From positions 310,001 to 374,000 of the forward strand of contig NZ_SDPV01000001.1 in the NCBI RefSeq assembly GCF_004135625.1: a stretch of 64,000 nucleotides of DNA, in the 5' to 3' direction. Origin of the DNA: Pelagerythrobacter rhizovicinus (GTDB lineage: Bacteria; Pseudomonadota; Alphaproteobacteria; Sphingomonadales; Sphingomonadaceae). The position numbers and the translations under genes are program-made. Below are positions 11,237 to 20,602 of the stretch, piece by piece (the first letter of the stretch is position 1; the number at the start of each line of letters is the position of its first letter). The notes under the pieces are model-generated. The model ran no database searches. It saw only the letters and a program-made list of their open reading frames with translations, and was not told the origin of the DNA.

Positions 11237-11920
11237 ATGCTGCCGCGCGAAACCCTCGCCACCGCCCGCGTTCCCGGAGGCGACACGCTGACGCTCGTCA
11301 GCCATGGCCGCGACTTCGTGATCATGCTCGGCCGGGACGAGCTGATGGGCACCCGTATGCGGTTCTCCGAAGAGCAGCTTGCGGAACTCACGCTCGCCCG
11401 GCTTGTCGCGTCCCGGCCGCGGGTGCTGATCGGCGGCTATGGCATGGGGTTCACCTACCGCGCCGCGCTCGCGCATCTGCCGGAAGGCGGCCGGGTGGTC
11501 GTCGCCGAGGTGGTGCCGGAAATTCTCGAATGGGCGCAGGGGCCGCTGGCGGAGCTGACCGGCGAAACGCTCGCCGATCCGCGCGGCGAAGTCGTGATCG
11601 CCGACGTCGCTGCCCTGATCGACGACGCGGTGGACGGCACGAGCGAACGCTACGACGCGATCCTGCTCGACGTCGACAACGGCCCCGATGGCATCGTTCG
11701 CGACGGCAACGAGCGGCTCTACGGCCGCGGAGGGCTGACGCGGGCGCGCGACGCGCTCAATCCCGGCGGCGTGCTGGCGGTGTGGTCCGCGGCGCCCGAC
11801 CCGCGCTTCACCCGTCGGCTGAAGGACGCCGGGTTCACGGTGGAGGAGCGGACCGTCCGCGCCCGCCCGAACAACAAGGGCCCGCGCCACACGATCTGGT
11901 TCGCGCGGCGGAGCGCCTGA
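11237..11920 (+). CDS. Spermidine synthase-like class I methyltransferase-fold protein
   Basis: The 227-residue product has a nucleotide-binding Rossmann core of the spermidine-synthase/SAM-methyltransferase type: RVLIGGYGMGFTYRAAL at about 70-85, VVVAEVVPEILEWAQG at about 94-109 and DAILLDVDNGPDG at about 145-157. Family members called spermidine synthase-like often lack proven aminopropyltransferase activity, so the reaction is uncertain. ATG 11237 follows GGAG at 11226. It begins right after the pnp terminator and converges with the DUF1993 gene. Confidence 0.8.
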   Translation: MLPRETLATARVPGGDTLTLVSHGRDFVIMLGRDELMGTRMRFSEEQLAELTLARLVASRPRVLIGGYGMGFTYRAALAHLPEGGRVVVAEVVPEILEWAQGPLAELTGETLADPRGEVVIADVAALIDDAVDGTSERYDAILLDVDNGPDGIVRDGNERLYGRGGLTRARDALNPGGVLAVWSAAPDPRFTRRLKDAGFTVEERTVRARPNNKGPRHTIWFARRSA

Positions 11921-11924
11921 CCGC

Positions 11925-12449
11925 TCAGTCGCGGTTGATCCGCAACTTCCCCATGAAGTCGCGCTTGGCCAGTGGCAGGCCCTTCATCCGCAGGATGTCG
12001 TAGGCGGTGGCCGCGTGGAAATAGAAGTTGGGCTGGCTGAAGCTGAGCAGGAACTCCTCGGCGGTGAAGTCCAGCGCCCGTTCGCCGAACGCGAACCGCA
12101 TCGGGCGGCCTAGCCAGCCTTCCATTTCGTCCTCCTGCACCGCTTCGAGCGCGTGGACTGCCTCGTCGAGCCTGGCCCGCATCGCGTCGAAGGTCGCCGG
12201 CGGCTGGCTCATGTCGGGCGAGAATACGCCCGCGCGCACGCCTTCGATCGCGCCCTGCGTGTGCACGGCGACGCTCTTCACTTGATAGTCGAAGGCGAGC
12301 ATGTCGTCCGCCAGACGCGCGCCGACGAGCGCGTCATGGCCGCAGCCCTGCTCACCGCACCAGTTTTCGGCCTTGTCGACGAGCTTCCGGGTGGCGCCGA
12401 GCATCTGCAAGGCGCTCGGAACGAACGCGGCGTGAAGCGAAAGCGGCAT
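11925..12449 (-). CDS. DUF1993 domain-containing protein
   Basis: This 174-residue soluble protein matches the DUF1993 family by its opening MPLSLHAAFVPSALQML, the FDYQVKSVAVH helix and the LLSFSQPNFYFHAATAYDIL helix near the end. The fold is thought to be DinB-like, and histidines in the last helix could bind metal; function is unknown. ATG at 12449 is chosen because AAGGAG lies eight bases upstream on this strand; an upstream extension to 12485 is not needed. Confidence 0.88.
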   Translation of the reverse strand: MPLSLHAAFVPSALQMLGATRKLVDKAENWCGEQGCGHDALVGARLADDMLAFDYQVKSVAVHTQGAIEGVRAGVFSPDMSQPPATFDAMRARLDEAVHALEAVQEDEMEGWLGRPMRFAFGERALDFTAEEFLLSFSQPNFYFHAATAYDILRMKGLPLAKRDFMGKLRINRD

Positions 12450-12536
12450 CGGGCGATCTCCTTGTGGTCGGATGTGCGACCGCAACTAATCGCCTTGCCG
12501 GATTCGAGCCAGCGCCGTTCGCGCCGGGGCCGCCGG

Positions 12537-13229
12537 TCAGCGGACGCGCGGACCGCCGAACGGCAGCGGGGGAGGGGGTCTGCGCGCGCCGCGCGGAAGC
12601 TGCGCCTGGTAAGCCCGGCCGCAATGCTCGACGCAATAGGGGAAGCCCGGGTTCACCGGACCGCCGCAGAAGTGGAAGTCCGGCTCGCCCGGATGGCCCA
12701 TCGGCCAGCGGCAGACCTTGTCGTTCAGGTCGAGCAGGCTGGTCTTGTCGGCAATCTCCGGGCTCGGCTTGGCCGGCACCAGGCGGCGCGGCGGGGCCGG
12801 CGGGATCGGCGCCTGCTGGTCGCCGGGGCCCTGGCGCAGGAAGCCGCCGGGGCCGACCGAAACGATCTTGGGCAGGTTGGAACTCGGGTTCGGCAGCGGC
12901 TGCGACGAAGACGGCGCGGCAGACGCGCGCTCTCCGCCGCCCGTCTGGCGCGGCGGTGCGGGCGGCGCTGCAGGCTCGGGCGCCTTGGCCGCTGCGGGGC
13001 GCGGCGCAGGCTTGCGCGGAGCGGGCGAAGGGGCAGCCGCCTTCTTCTCCACCTTCTTCGGCTCGTTCGCCTTCACCGGCGACGGGCGCGACTTGAGGCC
13101 GAGGCGGTGCGCCTTGCCGATCACCGCATTGCGGCTCACGCCGCCGAGTTCGTCGGCGATCTGGCTGGCGGTGGCGCCGCCTTCCCACATCTTCTTCAGC
13201 GTGGCGATCCGTTCGTCGGTCCAGCTCAT
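12537..13229 (-). CDS. gcrA: GcrA cell-cycle regulator
   Basis: GcrA is an alphaproteobacterial transcription factor that binds CcrM-methylated GANTC promoters and the housekeeping sigma factor to drive cell-cycle genes. The N-terminus MSWTDERIATLKKMW is diagnostic and is followed by the helix-turn-helix SQIADELGGVSRNAVIGKAH (about 20-42). A long Pro/Ala/Lys-rich linker leads to the conserved C-terminal segment (CRWPMGHPGEPDFHFCG and YCVEHCGRAYQ, with clustered Cys/His). At 230 residues it is in the family range. It is divergent from an ABC permease gene with a 74-base spacer. Confidence 0.96.
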   Translation of the reverse strand: MSWTDERIATLKKMWEGGATASQIADELGGVSRNAVIGKAHRLGLKSRPSPVKANEPKKVEKKAAAPSPAPRKPAPRPAAAKAPEPAAPPAPPRQTGGGERASAAPSSSQPLPNPSSNLPKIVSVGPGGFLRQGPGDQQAPIPPAPPRRLVPAKPSPEIADKTSLLDLNDKVCRWPMGHPGEPDFHFCGGPVNPGFPYCVEHCGRAYQAQLPRGARRPPPPLPFGGPRVR

Positions 13230-13303
13230 TCGGTTTCCATTCGCAATAAAATCTATCGGGGCGCGACTTGCCAGCGACGGCGCGGAGCACTAGTCGCGCC
13301 ACA

Positions 13304-14206
13304 ATGGCCGATCAAGCCCGCACACCCGCCGGTTCGCCCCTCGAAACAGGCTCGATCCCCGTTGACGAAAATGCCGGCGACATGAGCCGGTTTCCGCCGC
13401 GCGGCGTGCCCGTGTTCGACGGGATCAACCGCATCGGTTTGTGGAGCCTCTATATGAAGGAGGTTCGGCGATTTCTCAAGGTGCAGACGCAGACTGTGTG
13501 GGCGCCGGCCGTCACCACGCTGCTGTTTCTGGTGATCTTCGCGGTCGCGCTGGGCCGCTCGGGCCGCGAAGTGCTCGGCGTGCCCTTCGCCACCTTCGTC
13601 GCGCCCGGGCTGATCGTCATGGGCATGATGCAGAATGCCTTCGCCAATTCCAGCTTCACGCTGCTCGGCGGCAAGATCCAGGGCACGATCATCGACGTGC
13701 TGATGCCGCCGCTCTCGGAAGGCGAGCTGATGGCGGGCATCGTCGGCGCCGCGGTGACGCGCGCAATCATGGTCGGACTCGCGGTGGCGCTGGCCATGGC
13801 GTTCTATCCGGGCGTCAGCCTGGCGATGGCGCATGTCTGGGCGGTGGTCTGGTTCGGCCTGATGGGCGCGGTGATGCTCTCGCTCATGGGGCTGTTGACC
13901 TCGATCTGGGCCGAGAAGTTCGATCACAATGCGGCGATCACCAATTTCGTCGTCGCCCCGCTGGCGCTGCTTTCGGGCACGTTCTACGTGATCCACAACC
14001 TCGCTCCGGTGTTCCAGGCGATCAGCCGCGCGAACCCGTTCTTCTACGTGATCTCGGGCTTCCGCTACGGCTTTCTGGGGCGGAGCGACATCGGCAACAC
14101 GGACGCCGCGCTGGTGAAGAGCGCGATCGGCCTCGGCCTGTTCAACCTCGCCCTCGCGTACTTCTGCTACCGCGTGCTGAAATCGGGCTGGAAGCTCAAG
14201 GACTGA
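13304..14206 (+). CDS. ABC-2 type transporter permease
   Basis: This 300-residue inner-membrane permease of the ABC-2 (NodJ/YadH-like) type has about six hydrophobic segments. It carries FVAPGLIVMGMMQNAFANSS, a PLSEGELMAGI cytosolic loop and the late motif NPFFYVISGFRYGFLG, which is typical of ABC-2 exporters of polysaccharides or drugs. The first 60 residues are polar. No ATPase gene is adjacent in this window, so its partner must lie elsewhere. The start at ATG 13304 matches a divergent promoter region shared with gcrA. Confidence 0.9.
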   Translation: MADQARTPAGSPLETGSIPVDENAGDMSRFPPRGVPVFDGINRIGLWSLYMKEVRRFLKVQTQTVWAPAVTTLLFLVIFAVALGRSGREVLGVPFATFVAPGLIVMGMMQNAFANSSFTLLGGKIQGTIIDVLMPPLSEGELMAGIVGAAVTRAIMVGLAVALAMAFYPGVSLAMAHVWAVVWFGLMGAVMLSLMGLLTSIWAEKFDHNAAITNFVVAPLALLSGTFYVIHNLAPVFQAISRANPFFYVISGFRYGFLGRSDIGNTDAALVKSAIGLGLFNLALAYFCYRVLKSGWKLKD

Positions 14207-14220
14207 GCCGGCGTCGGCGC

Positions 14221-14601
14221 TCAATGCGTGAGCGAACGGCGCATCCGATAGCGGCCGTTGCGGAATTCCTCGAACAGTTCTGGCACGTTCGGGTGGTCGA
14301 CCGGTCCCCCGTCGGAATCGGGCAGCAGGTTCTGCTGGCTGACATAGGCGACGTAGGACGAATCCTCGTTCTCGGCGAGCAGGTGGTAGAACGGCTGATC
14401 CCGGCGCGGACGCATGTCCTGTGGGATCGCCTCGTACCACTCCTCGCTGTTCGAGAAGACCGGGTCGATATCGAAGATGACCCCGCGGAAATCGAACATG
14501 CGGTGACGCACCACGTCACCGATCCCGAACCGGGCGGTGGCATGACGCGGCATCTCGATGAAGCGACCCGCCTGGGCGGAGAAGAACTGCGAACGTTCCA
14601 T
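14221..14601 (-). CDS. hspQ: Heat shock protein HspQ (YccV-like hemimethylated-DNA-binding fold)
   Basis: The 126-residue product has the YccV core: ARFGIGDVVRHRMFDFRGV, then IFDIDPVF, a conserved QPFYHLLAENEDSSYVAYV strand pair and VSQQNLLPD. HspQ in enterobacteria acts as a Lon protease specificity enhancer and binds hemimethylated oriC DNA; its role in alphaproteobacteria is less studied. The ATG at 14601 fits the family start; the longer open frame upstream has no support. It converges with the ABC permease gene. Confidence 0.9.
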   Translation of the reverse strand: MERSQFFSAQAGRFIEMPRHATARFGIGDVVRHRMFDFRGVIFDIDPVFSNSEEWYEAIPQDMRPRRDQPFYHLLAENEDSSYVAYVSQQNLLPDSDGGPVDHPNVPELFEEFRNGRYRMRRSLTH

Positions 14602-14763
14602 TACAGCGGGAAATATAGGGCGTCGCCTGCGCCAGACAAGCGCAGTACGCCCGTCATCCCCAGTCACGTCGAACAAGGGGCTTGGCAAGGCGGCGGACCT
14701 CGGCTAACCGCCGCCCTCCCGAACGCCCCGGGGCGCCCCCGCGCCCCATGCGCTTTCTCGTGC

Positions 14764-14853
<90 letters not shown>

Positions 14854-15452
14854 CTTTGCCCTCCTTCCCGATTGGCAACGAGAGGCGCGAGTTGATGAGC
14901 GTATGGGGCCGGTTTGCGGTGCTGCGTGATGCTCTAGCTAATGCTTCGTCCAATGGGCTTTCAATTCCGCGAGCCTTCCGAAATGCTGCGAAAGCGGGGC
15001 TTTCTTGAAGTGCCCGGGCCTAAAGCTCTTCTGGAGCTATCAGGGGCTTAGGTGGTCGCCCAGCGGACAAGGGGGTGAGGAGCAAGGCTAACCGGTCGGC
15101 GCCGGGCGAAGCGTCCGCTGTCATCGCGGCGTGCTGCCGAGCGATGTCGCCTGCCAGACTGTACCAGGCCAAAATGCTCGCTGATAACTTCCGGATAACT
15201 CCCGAAATTTAAACAAGTTTCACAGTTTGGTAAGTTTTTGTTAACCATTTGACCGCCATTTGCTTCGAGTAGGGTTGGGGCACTTTTCCGACCAAACTGA
15301 TCTCAGGCCGCTTTGTACTGTCGCGGAACGGCCTGTCTCTTGAAATCGACTGGGGCCTCCGGAGCTGCGGCTCCGGAGGAGAGCCGGAACGCGTGCCACA
15401 TCTGCACTCGCGCCGGCGCGTTGACTGGATCTCGAAGGGGGGAAGACGTCTC
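14854..15452. other. Gene-poor stretch upstream of the type I secretion operon, with a perfect hairpin
   Basis: I see no convincing gene in these 600 bases. The first half is ordinary GC-rich DNA. Bases about 15180-15260 are markedly AT-rich (runs such as AAATTTAAACAAG and TTTTTGTTAACC) and are the likeliest promoter region for the operon that follows. Bases 15356-15379 form a perfect hairpin, with ten-base arms CCTCCGGAGC and GCTCCGGAGG around TGCG and no T-run after it. It is a leader structure or protein-binding palindrome rather than a classical terminator. Confidence 0.5.
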
Positions 15453-16916
15453 GTGATTGACGGGTACAAAAGCGGCCAGCGCAGCACGGTCCGGGCACGC
15501 TGGAAGAGAACGCAAGGGGCACTCGTCAGGTGTGCGATCGGCTCAATGACGCTGCTGGCGTCGGGTGTCGCCGCGCAGCAGATTGCACCGGCAAGCCCTG
15601 TGGCTTCGGTCGAGGAGGCGGTGGAGCGCGCCATCAACAATCAGCCCGAAGTTCAGGCCAGGTGGGAGGCGTTTCTTGCTTCCAACGATGATCGCCGGGC
15701 GGTGAAAGGCGGCTATCTCCCCTCGATCGACGTCAACGGCGAATTCGGCGCGGCCACGCGGGAGTTCGACGATCGCGACTGGTTCACGCGTGACTATGTG
15801 GAGCTGTCGATCACTCAGATGCTGTTCGACGGATTCCTCGTGCGCAGCCAACTCGAAGAGGCGGACCAGAACCGCCTCGCCCGCTATTACGAACTGCTTG
15901 GCGAGGTGCAGGACAAGGCGCTCGCGGCGATCGAGGCTTACGAGGACGTGCGCCAGTACCGCGCGACCTTGGCGCTTGCGCAAGAGAATCTCGCGACGCA
16001 CGAACAGATCCTCGCCCTTATCAGCGAACGGGCCGAATCCGGCGTCAGCAATCAGGCGGACTTGCAGCAGGCGGCGGGGCGCGTCGCGCTCGCGCAGGCC
16101 AACATGCTGACGGAGCAGGCCAATCTCCACGACGTGACGGCCCGCTTCCAACGCATCGTCGGCGGAACGCCGGCTGCGGCACTGCAGGATTACCCGGTCG
16201 CTTCAGCGAGCGTGCCGGCGGACTTCTCCACTGTGATCAGCGAAGCAGTGCAGAACCATCCGAGCCTCTACGCGGCGAACGCCACGATCCAGGCGGCCGA
16301 GGCGGCGGTCGACGAGAGCCAGGCGGCCTATTACCCGCGCGTCACGGTGGGCGCGCGCGGCGGAACCTACCGCAACACCAGCAGCTTCGATTCGCAGTTC
16401 GATCCCCATGGTCGCGGGCAAGAGGCCTTCGTCGGCCTGAACCTGACCTACAACCTCTTCCGCGGTGGTGCGGACAAGGCGCGGACCGATGCTGCCGAGC
16501 GGCGCCTGAACCAGAGCGAGGAACTGCTCCGCAAGGCCTGTGTCGACCTGCGGCAGACCGCGTCCATCGCCTGGAACGACATTGCCAACCTGAACGCCCG
16601 TCTCGTTGCGCTGGAAGCGCACCGCGCCGGGTCCGCCAAGGTGGCCGAGGCTTACGAACAGCAGTTCTACATCGGCCGCCGCACGCTGCTCGACGTGCTC
16701 GATGCGAAAAACGAGGCGTTCCAGTCCGAGCGGTCGCATGTCCAGGCGCAGCACGAGCTGAACAAGGCCTATTACCGGACGCTTCATTCGATGGGCACCC
16801 TGCTGGATGTCCTGGGGCAGTCCCGCGAGGGGATGCCCGCGATCAGTGAGTTCGACGACGATGCGCAGCCGCCGGCGGCGATCGACTGCGGCGGTTACAT
16901 CGCTCCTGCGAGCTAG
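15453..16916 (+). CDS. TolC-family outer-membrane channel of a type I secretion system (LapE-like)
   Basis: The outer-membrane channel-tunnel component that completes the type I exporter encoded downstream. The roughly 487-residue product has a basic start followed by a signal peptide ending near LASGVAAQQ. Two repeated outer-membrane-efflux-protein halves follow, with long coiled-coil stretches (EVQDKALAAIEAYEDV..., VALEAHRAGSAKVAEAYEQQ) and the characteristic IGRRTLLDVLDAKNE. GTG 15453 is chosen for its purine-rich GGGGGGAAGA upstream; GTG 15393 is an alternative. It is followed after 55 bases by the ABC exporter gene. Confidence 0.93.
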   Translation: MIDGYKSGQRSTVRARWKRTQGALVRCAIGSMTLLASGVAAQQIAPASPVASVEEAVERAINNQPEVQARWEAFLASNDDRRAVKGGYLPSIDVNGEFGAATREFDDRDWFTRDYVELSITQMLFDGFLVRSQLEEADQNRLARYYELLGEVQDKALAAIEAYEDVRQYRATLALAQENLATHEQILALISERAESGVSNQADLQQAAGRVALAQANMLTEQANLHDVTARFQRIVGGTPAAALQDYPVASASVPADFSTVISEAVQNHPSLYAANATIQAAEAAVDESQAAYYPRVTVGARGGTYRNTSSFDSQFDPHGRGQEAFVGLNLTYNLFRGGADKARTDAAERRLNQSEELLRKACVDLRQTASIAWNDIANLNARLVALEAHRAGSAKVAEAYEQQFYIGRRTLLDVLDAKNEAFQSERSHVQAQHELNKAYYRTLHSMGTLLDVLGQSREGMPAISEFDDDAQPPAAIDCGGYIAPAS

Positions 16917-16971
16917 CCCGCCGCCGCCGGGTTCGTCCCTTGCGGCTCCGATTGGGGAGTTGAAGTAAGTC

Positions 16972-19107
16972 ATGGAGTATCGCGGCAGAGACGATCTGGC
17001 GGCCTGTCTGCTGCTGATTGCCGGCCAGAACGGTGTCGCCACCACGCGCGATGCGCTGGTTGCCGGCCTGCCGATCGACCATGCCCTGACGCCCGCGCTG
17101 TTCCCGCGCGCGGCCGAGCGGGTGGGCCTGAGCGCCCGCCTGAGCGAAGTTCCGCTGCGCAAGCTCAATCCCATGCTTCTGCCCGCGATCGTGCTGCTTC
17201 GCGGCGAGAAGGCCTGCGTCGTCTATTCGATCGACACAGAAGCCGAGACCGTGTCGGTCGTGCTGCCCGAGCTTGGCTCGGCTGACGAGCGCATCCGGGT
17301 TTCCCTTGCGGATCTCGAGCGGCGCTATCTCGGCCAGGCGATCTACTGCCGCGCGACCTACCGCCCGGACGACCGCGTCGGCAAGGCACCGGAGGCGGAA
17401 GAAGGCCACTGGTTCTGGAGCGTGATCGCCGGCAATCGCCGTCTCTACCGCGACGTTCTGCTGGCGGCGCTGTTCGTCAATCTCTTCGCGATGGCGATGC
17501 CGCTGTTCGTGATGAACGTCTACGATCGCGTGGTCCCGAACCAGGCGACCGACACCTTGTGGGTACTGGCCGCCGGCATCCTGATCGTCCTGATCGGCGA
17601 TCTCGTGCTGCGCCACATGCGCAGCTGGTTCGTCGATGCTGCGGCCGCGCGCGCCGATACGCAACTTTCCGGGCGGATCATGGAGCGCGTGCTCGGCATG
17701 CGGCTCGAGCAGCGGCCGGCGTCGGTCGGGAGCTATGCCACCAGCGTCCAGTCGTTCGAGTCCGTGCGCAGCTTCATCGGCTCGATGACCGTGCTGACGC
17801 TGATCGACCTTCCCTTCTTTCTGCTGTTCGCGCTGATCATCGGGGTGATTTCCTTCTGGATGGTGCTGCCGCTGATCGTCGGCACGGCGATCGCGCTGCT
17901 TTACGCGCTCTCGGTCGCCTCCCGGCTGAGCGCGATCTCCGACGACGTCAGCGCGGCGGGTGCGCAGCGCAACGCGGCGCTCGTCGAAGGGCTCTTCGCG
18001 CTCGAGACGCTTAAGGCCTTCGGCGCGACCGGGCGCATCCAGAAGACCTGGGAGCAGGCAACCGAGTACCTGTCCGCGCAAGTCGCCCGGCAGCGGCTGC
18101 TGGGCGGATCGGTCGGTAACGTGACCGCGCTGATCCAGCAGACGGTCGGGTGTGCCCTGATCATCGTTGGCGTCTATCTGGTCATCAACGGCGACGTCAC
18201 GCAGGGCGGGATGATCGCTGCCTACATGCTTTCCTCGCGTGCGATGGCGCCGATCGCGCAGACCGCGTCGCTGATGACTTCGTTCTACCAGGCGCGGACC
18301 TCGCTCGCGCAGCTCGACGAGACCGTGGCCCAGCCGCAGGAGCGGCCACGCGGCAAGACCTGGATCAGCCGGCCCGTCATCAATGGCGATATCGCCTTCC
18401 GCAATGTGACGTTCGGCTATGCCGGTGCCCAGGCGGACGCGCTCAAGAGCGTGAGCTTCCATATCCGCGCCGGCGAGAAAGTCGGTATCATCGGCCGCGT
18501 CGGGTCCGGCAAGAGCACGATCGGCAAGCTGCTGCTGGGGCTCTACCAGCCCGGCGACGGGATGATCATGGTCGACGGCCTCCACACCGGGCAGATCGAT
18601 CCCGACGAGTTGCGGCGGCGCATCGGCTATATCCCGCAGGAACCTGTGTTGTTGCACGGCAGTGTACTCGACAACATCATGCTTGGTGCCGGACAGGCCG
18701 ATCGCGAGCGGACTCTGGCAACGGCCATGGAGGTTGCCGGGCTGACGCAGATGCTCGGCGCGAACGCCGAAGGTCTCGAACTGCCGGTCGGCGAAGGCGG
18801 CAACCGTCTGTCCGGGGGCCAGCGCCAGGCGATCGCGATCGCCCGCGCCGTGGCCATGAATGCGAACATCCTCGTGCTGGACGAGCCCACCAGCGCCATG
18901 GACGGACGGCTCGAGGCGCATGTCACCAGGGCGCTCGCCGATTACGCCAGGGACCGCACCATGCTGCTCATCACCCACAAGCCGGGCATGCTCGAGCTCG
19001 TCGACCGCCTGATCGTGGTCGACGGCGGCACGATCGTGGCCGACGGTCCCAAGGCCGCGGTTCTCGAGAGCCTCAATGGCGGACAGATCCAGAGGGCCGC
19101 GGTATGA
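16972..19107 (+). CDS. Type I secretion permease/ATPase with degenerate C39-like domain (LapB-like)
   Basis: This inner-membrane ABC exporter powers secretion of the giant adhesin. Its 711 residues comprise a C39-like domain (about 1-130), a six-helix membrane domain (about 155-440) and an ATPase with Walker A GRVGSGKST (about 507-515), signature LSGGQRQ (about 612) and Walker B ILVLDEPTSAMD (about 633). In the C39-like part the expected catalytic cysteine is missing (DDLAACLLLIA instead of a DCG start) and no catalytic histidine is evident. This is the state seen in HlyB/LapB exporters, which bind but do not cut their substrate. The ATGA overlap with the next gene indicates translational coupling. 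Confidence 0.95.
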   Translation: MEYRGRDDLAACLLLIAGQNGVATTRDALVAGLPIDHALTPALFPRAAERVGLSARLSEVPLRKLNPMLLPAIVLLRGEKACVVYSIDTEAETVSVVLPELGSADERIRVSLADLERRYLGQAIYCRATYRPDDRVGKAPEAEEGHWFWSVIAGNRRLYRDVLLAALFVNLFAMAMPLFVMNVYDRVVPNQATDTLWVLAAGILIVLIGDLVLRHMRSWFVDAAAARADTQLSGRIMERVLGMRLEQRPASVGSYATSVQSFESVRSFIGSMTVLTLIDLPFFLLFALIIGVISFWMVLPLIVGTAIALLYALSVASRLSAISDDVSAAGAQRNAALVEGLFALETLKAFGATGRIQKTWEQATEYLSAQVARQRLLGGSVGNVTALIQQTVGCALIIVGVYLVINGDVTQGGMIAAYMLSSRAMAPIAQTASLMTSFYQARTSLAQLDETVAQPQERPRGKTWISRPVINGDIAFRNVTFGYAGAQADALKSVSFHIRAGEKVGIIGRVGSGKSTIGKLLLGLYQPGDGMIMVDGLHTGQIDPDELRRRIGYIPQEPVLLHGSVLDNIMLGAGQADRERTLATAMEVAGLTQMLGANAEGLELPVGEGGNRLSGGQRQAIAIARAVAMNANILVLDEPTSAMDGRLEAHVTRALADYARDRTMLLITHKPGMLELVDRLIVVDGGTIVADGPKAAVLESLNGGQIQRAAV

Positions 19108-20549
19108 CCGGCGCTGAAGACACGCGCCGCCCGATCGAAGCGCGGCTTTTCAGCTGGCTCGACGGCGCGACCGCCAAGGTTCGCGCCGGCACCTGGCTGG
19201 ACACCATGTTCAAGCCGTTCTGGTCCGGCCAGGCGCGCGACCTGCGCGACTGGGAGTCGAGCGCGCGCTATGCGATCGACCGGCAGCAGATCGTCCGGGC
19301 GCGCGGCATCCTCTACGGGGTGGTCGCGATCTTCGCGATCCTGCTCGTCTGGTCCGCTTTCGCGACCGTGGACGAGGTCACCCGCGGCGAAGGCAAGGTG
19401 ATCCCGTCGCAGCAGCTCCAGATCGTGCAGTCGGTCGACGGCGGGGTGGTCGAAGAGATATTCGTCCAGGAAGGGCAGAAGGTCGAGAAGGGCCAGATGC
19501 TCGTACGGATCGACCCGACCCGCTTCGCGGCGACCCTGGGCGAGGAGAAGGCGCGGGCTTTCGCGCTGCGGGCGAAGATCGAGCGGCTGAATGCCCTGGT
19601 AAATGGCACCGCCTATGAACCGGAGGAGCCGGCAGGCGAAGGGCAGGCGGGAGCGAGCGCGGCGCTGATTCTGGCGCAGGAGCGGCAGTATTTCTACCAG
19701 AGCAGGCAGCAGCTCAACGAGCGCCTCCTCATGGCCCGGCAGCAGGTCGCGCAGCGGCAAAGCGAACTCGGAGAGGTGGAGGCGGCGTTGCGGAGCGCCG
19801 AGCGCTCGTACCGGATGGCGCAGGAAGAACTGGCCATCACCCGCCCGCTTCTGAACTCCGGCGCGGTGTCCGAGATGGAAGTCCTGCGGCTGGAACGGGA
19901 CGTCTCGCGCGCGCAAGGGGATCGTCAGCAGGCGCAGGCACGGCGGGCGCAGCTGGCCGGCAGTATTCAGGAAGCGCAGACGCGGATCCGTGACGTGGAG
20001 CTGACCACGAAGAACGAGTGGCGGGCCGAGCTCACCGCGGCCATGGCCGAGCTGAACAGCCTGGGCGAGAACGTCACCGGCTTGGCCGACAGGGTGAAGT
20101 ATTCCCGAATCCGTTCGCCGGTGGACGGGGTCGTCCAGCGCGTGCTCTACAACACGATCGGCGGCGTCGTGCAGCCCGGCCACGCGGTGGTGGAGGTGGT
20201 GCCGACCGGCGGGAGGCTGGTGGTCGAGGCCAAGGTCTCGCCGCGTGACATCGCATTCCTACGGCCCGGGCTGCCCGCGGTGGTGAAGTTCACGGCTTAC
20301 GATTTCTCGGTCTACGGAGGGATGCCCGCGAAGCTGGTCCATATCAGCCCGGACAGCATCACCGACGACAAGGGCAACACCTACTACCTCGTCAAGGCGG
20401 AGACCACGAGCAACCAGTTCAGGGAAGGATTGCCGGTCATCCCCGGCATGACCGTCCAGCTCGATGTCCTGACCGGCGAGAAGACCGTCCTTTCCTATCT
20501 GTTGAAGCCGATCCTGAGAGCCAAGGCCAATGCCTTGAGCGAGCGCTAA
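19104..20549 (+). CDS. HlyD-family type I secretion periplasmic adaptor (LapC-like)
   Basis: The membrane fusion protein linking the ABC exporter to the TolC-like channel. It has 481 residues: a cytosolic N-terminus of about 65 residues, one membrane segment (GILYGVVAIFAILLVWSAF), a biotinyl-lipoyl-like half with EGKVIPSQQLQIVQSVDGG, a long coiled coil (about 180-330), and the C-terminal barrel with RSPVDGVVQRVLYNTIGGVV. This matches the HlyD/PrtE type. The start ATG overlaps the stop of the ABC gene. The giant adhesin gene follows after 53 bases, completing the operon. Confidence 0.95.
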   Translation: MTGAEDTRRPIEARLFSWLDGATAKVRAGTWLDTMFKPFWSGQARDLRDWESSARYAIDRQQIVRARGILYGVVAIFAILLVWSAFATVDEVTRGEGKVIPSQQLQIVQSVDGGVVEEIFVQEGQKVEKGQMLVRIDPTRFAATLGEEKARAFALRAKIERLNALVNGTAYEPEEPAGEGQAGASAALILAQERQYFYQSRQQLNERLLMARQQVAQRQSELGEVEAALRSAERSYRMAQEELAITRPLLNSGAVSEMEVLRLERDVSRAQGDRQQAQARRAQLAGSIQEAQTRIRDVELTTKNEWRAELTAAMAELNSLGENVTGLADRVKYSRIRSPVDGVVQRVLYNTIGGVVQPGHAVVEVVPTGGRLVVEAKVSPRDIAFLRPGLPAVVKFTAYDFSVYGGMPAKLVHISPDSITDDKGNTYYLVKAETTSNQFREGLPVIPGMTVQLDVLTGEKTVLSYLLKPILRAKANALSER

Positions 20550-20602
20550 CCGGTCTCGTTGCGGGAGCGCTGTGTGGGTGAAGTGATTTTTTGGGGGCAA
20601 AT

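Noticed and set aside
14854-15452. An integrase or att site downstream of tRNA-Ser
   Set aside because: No integrase-like frame and no repeat of the tRNA 3' end were noticed within the window.
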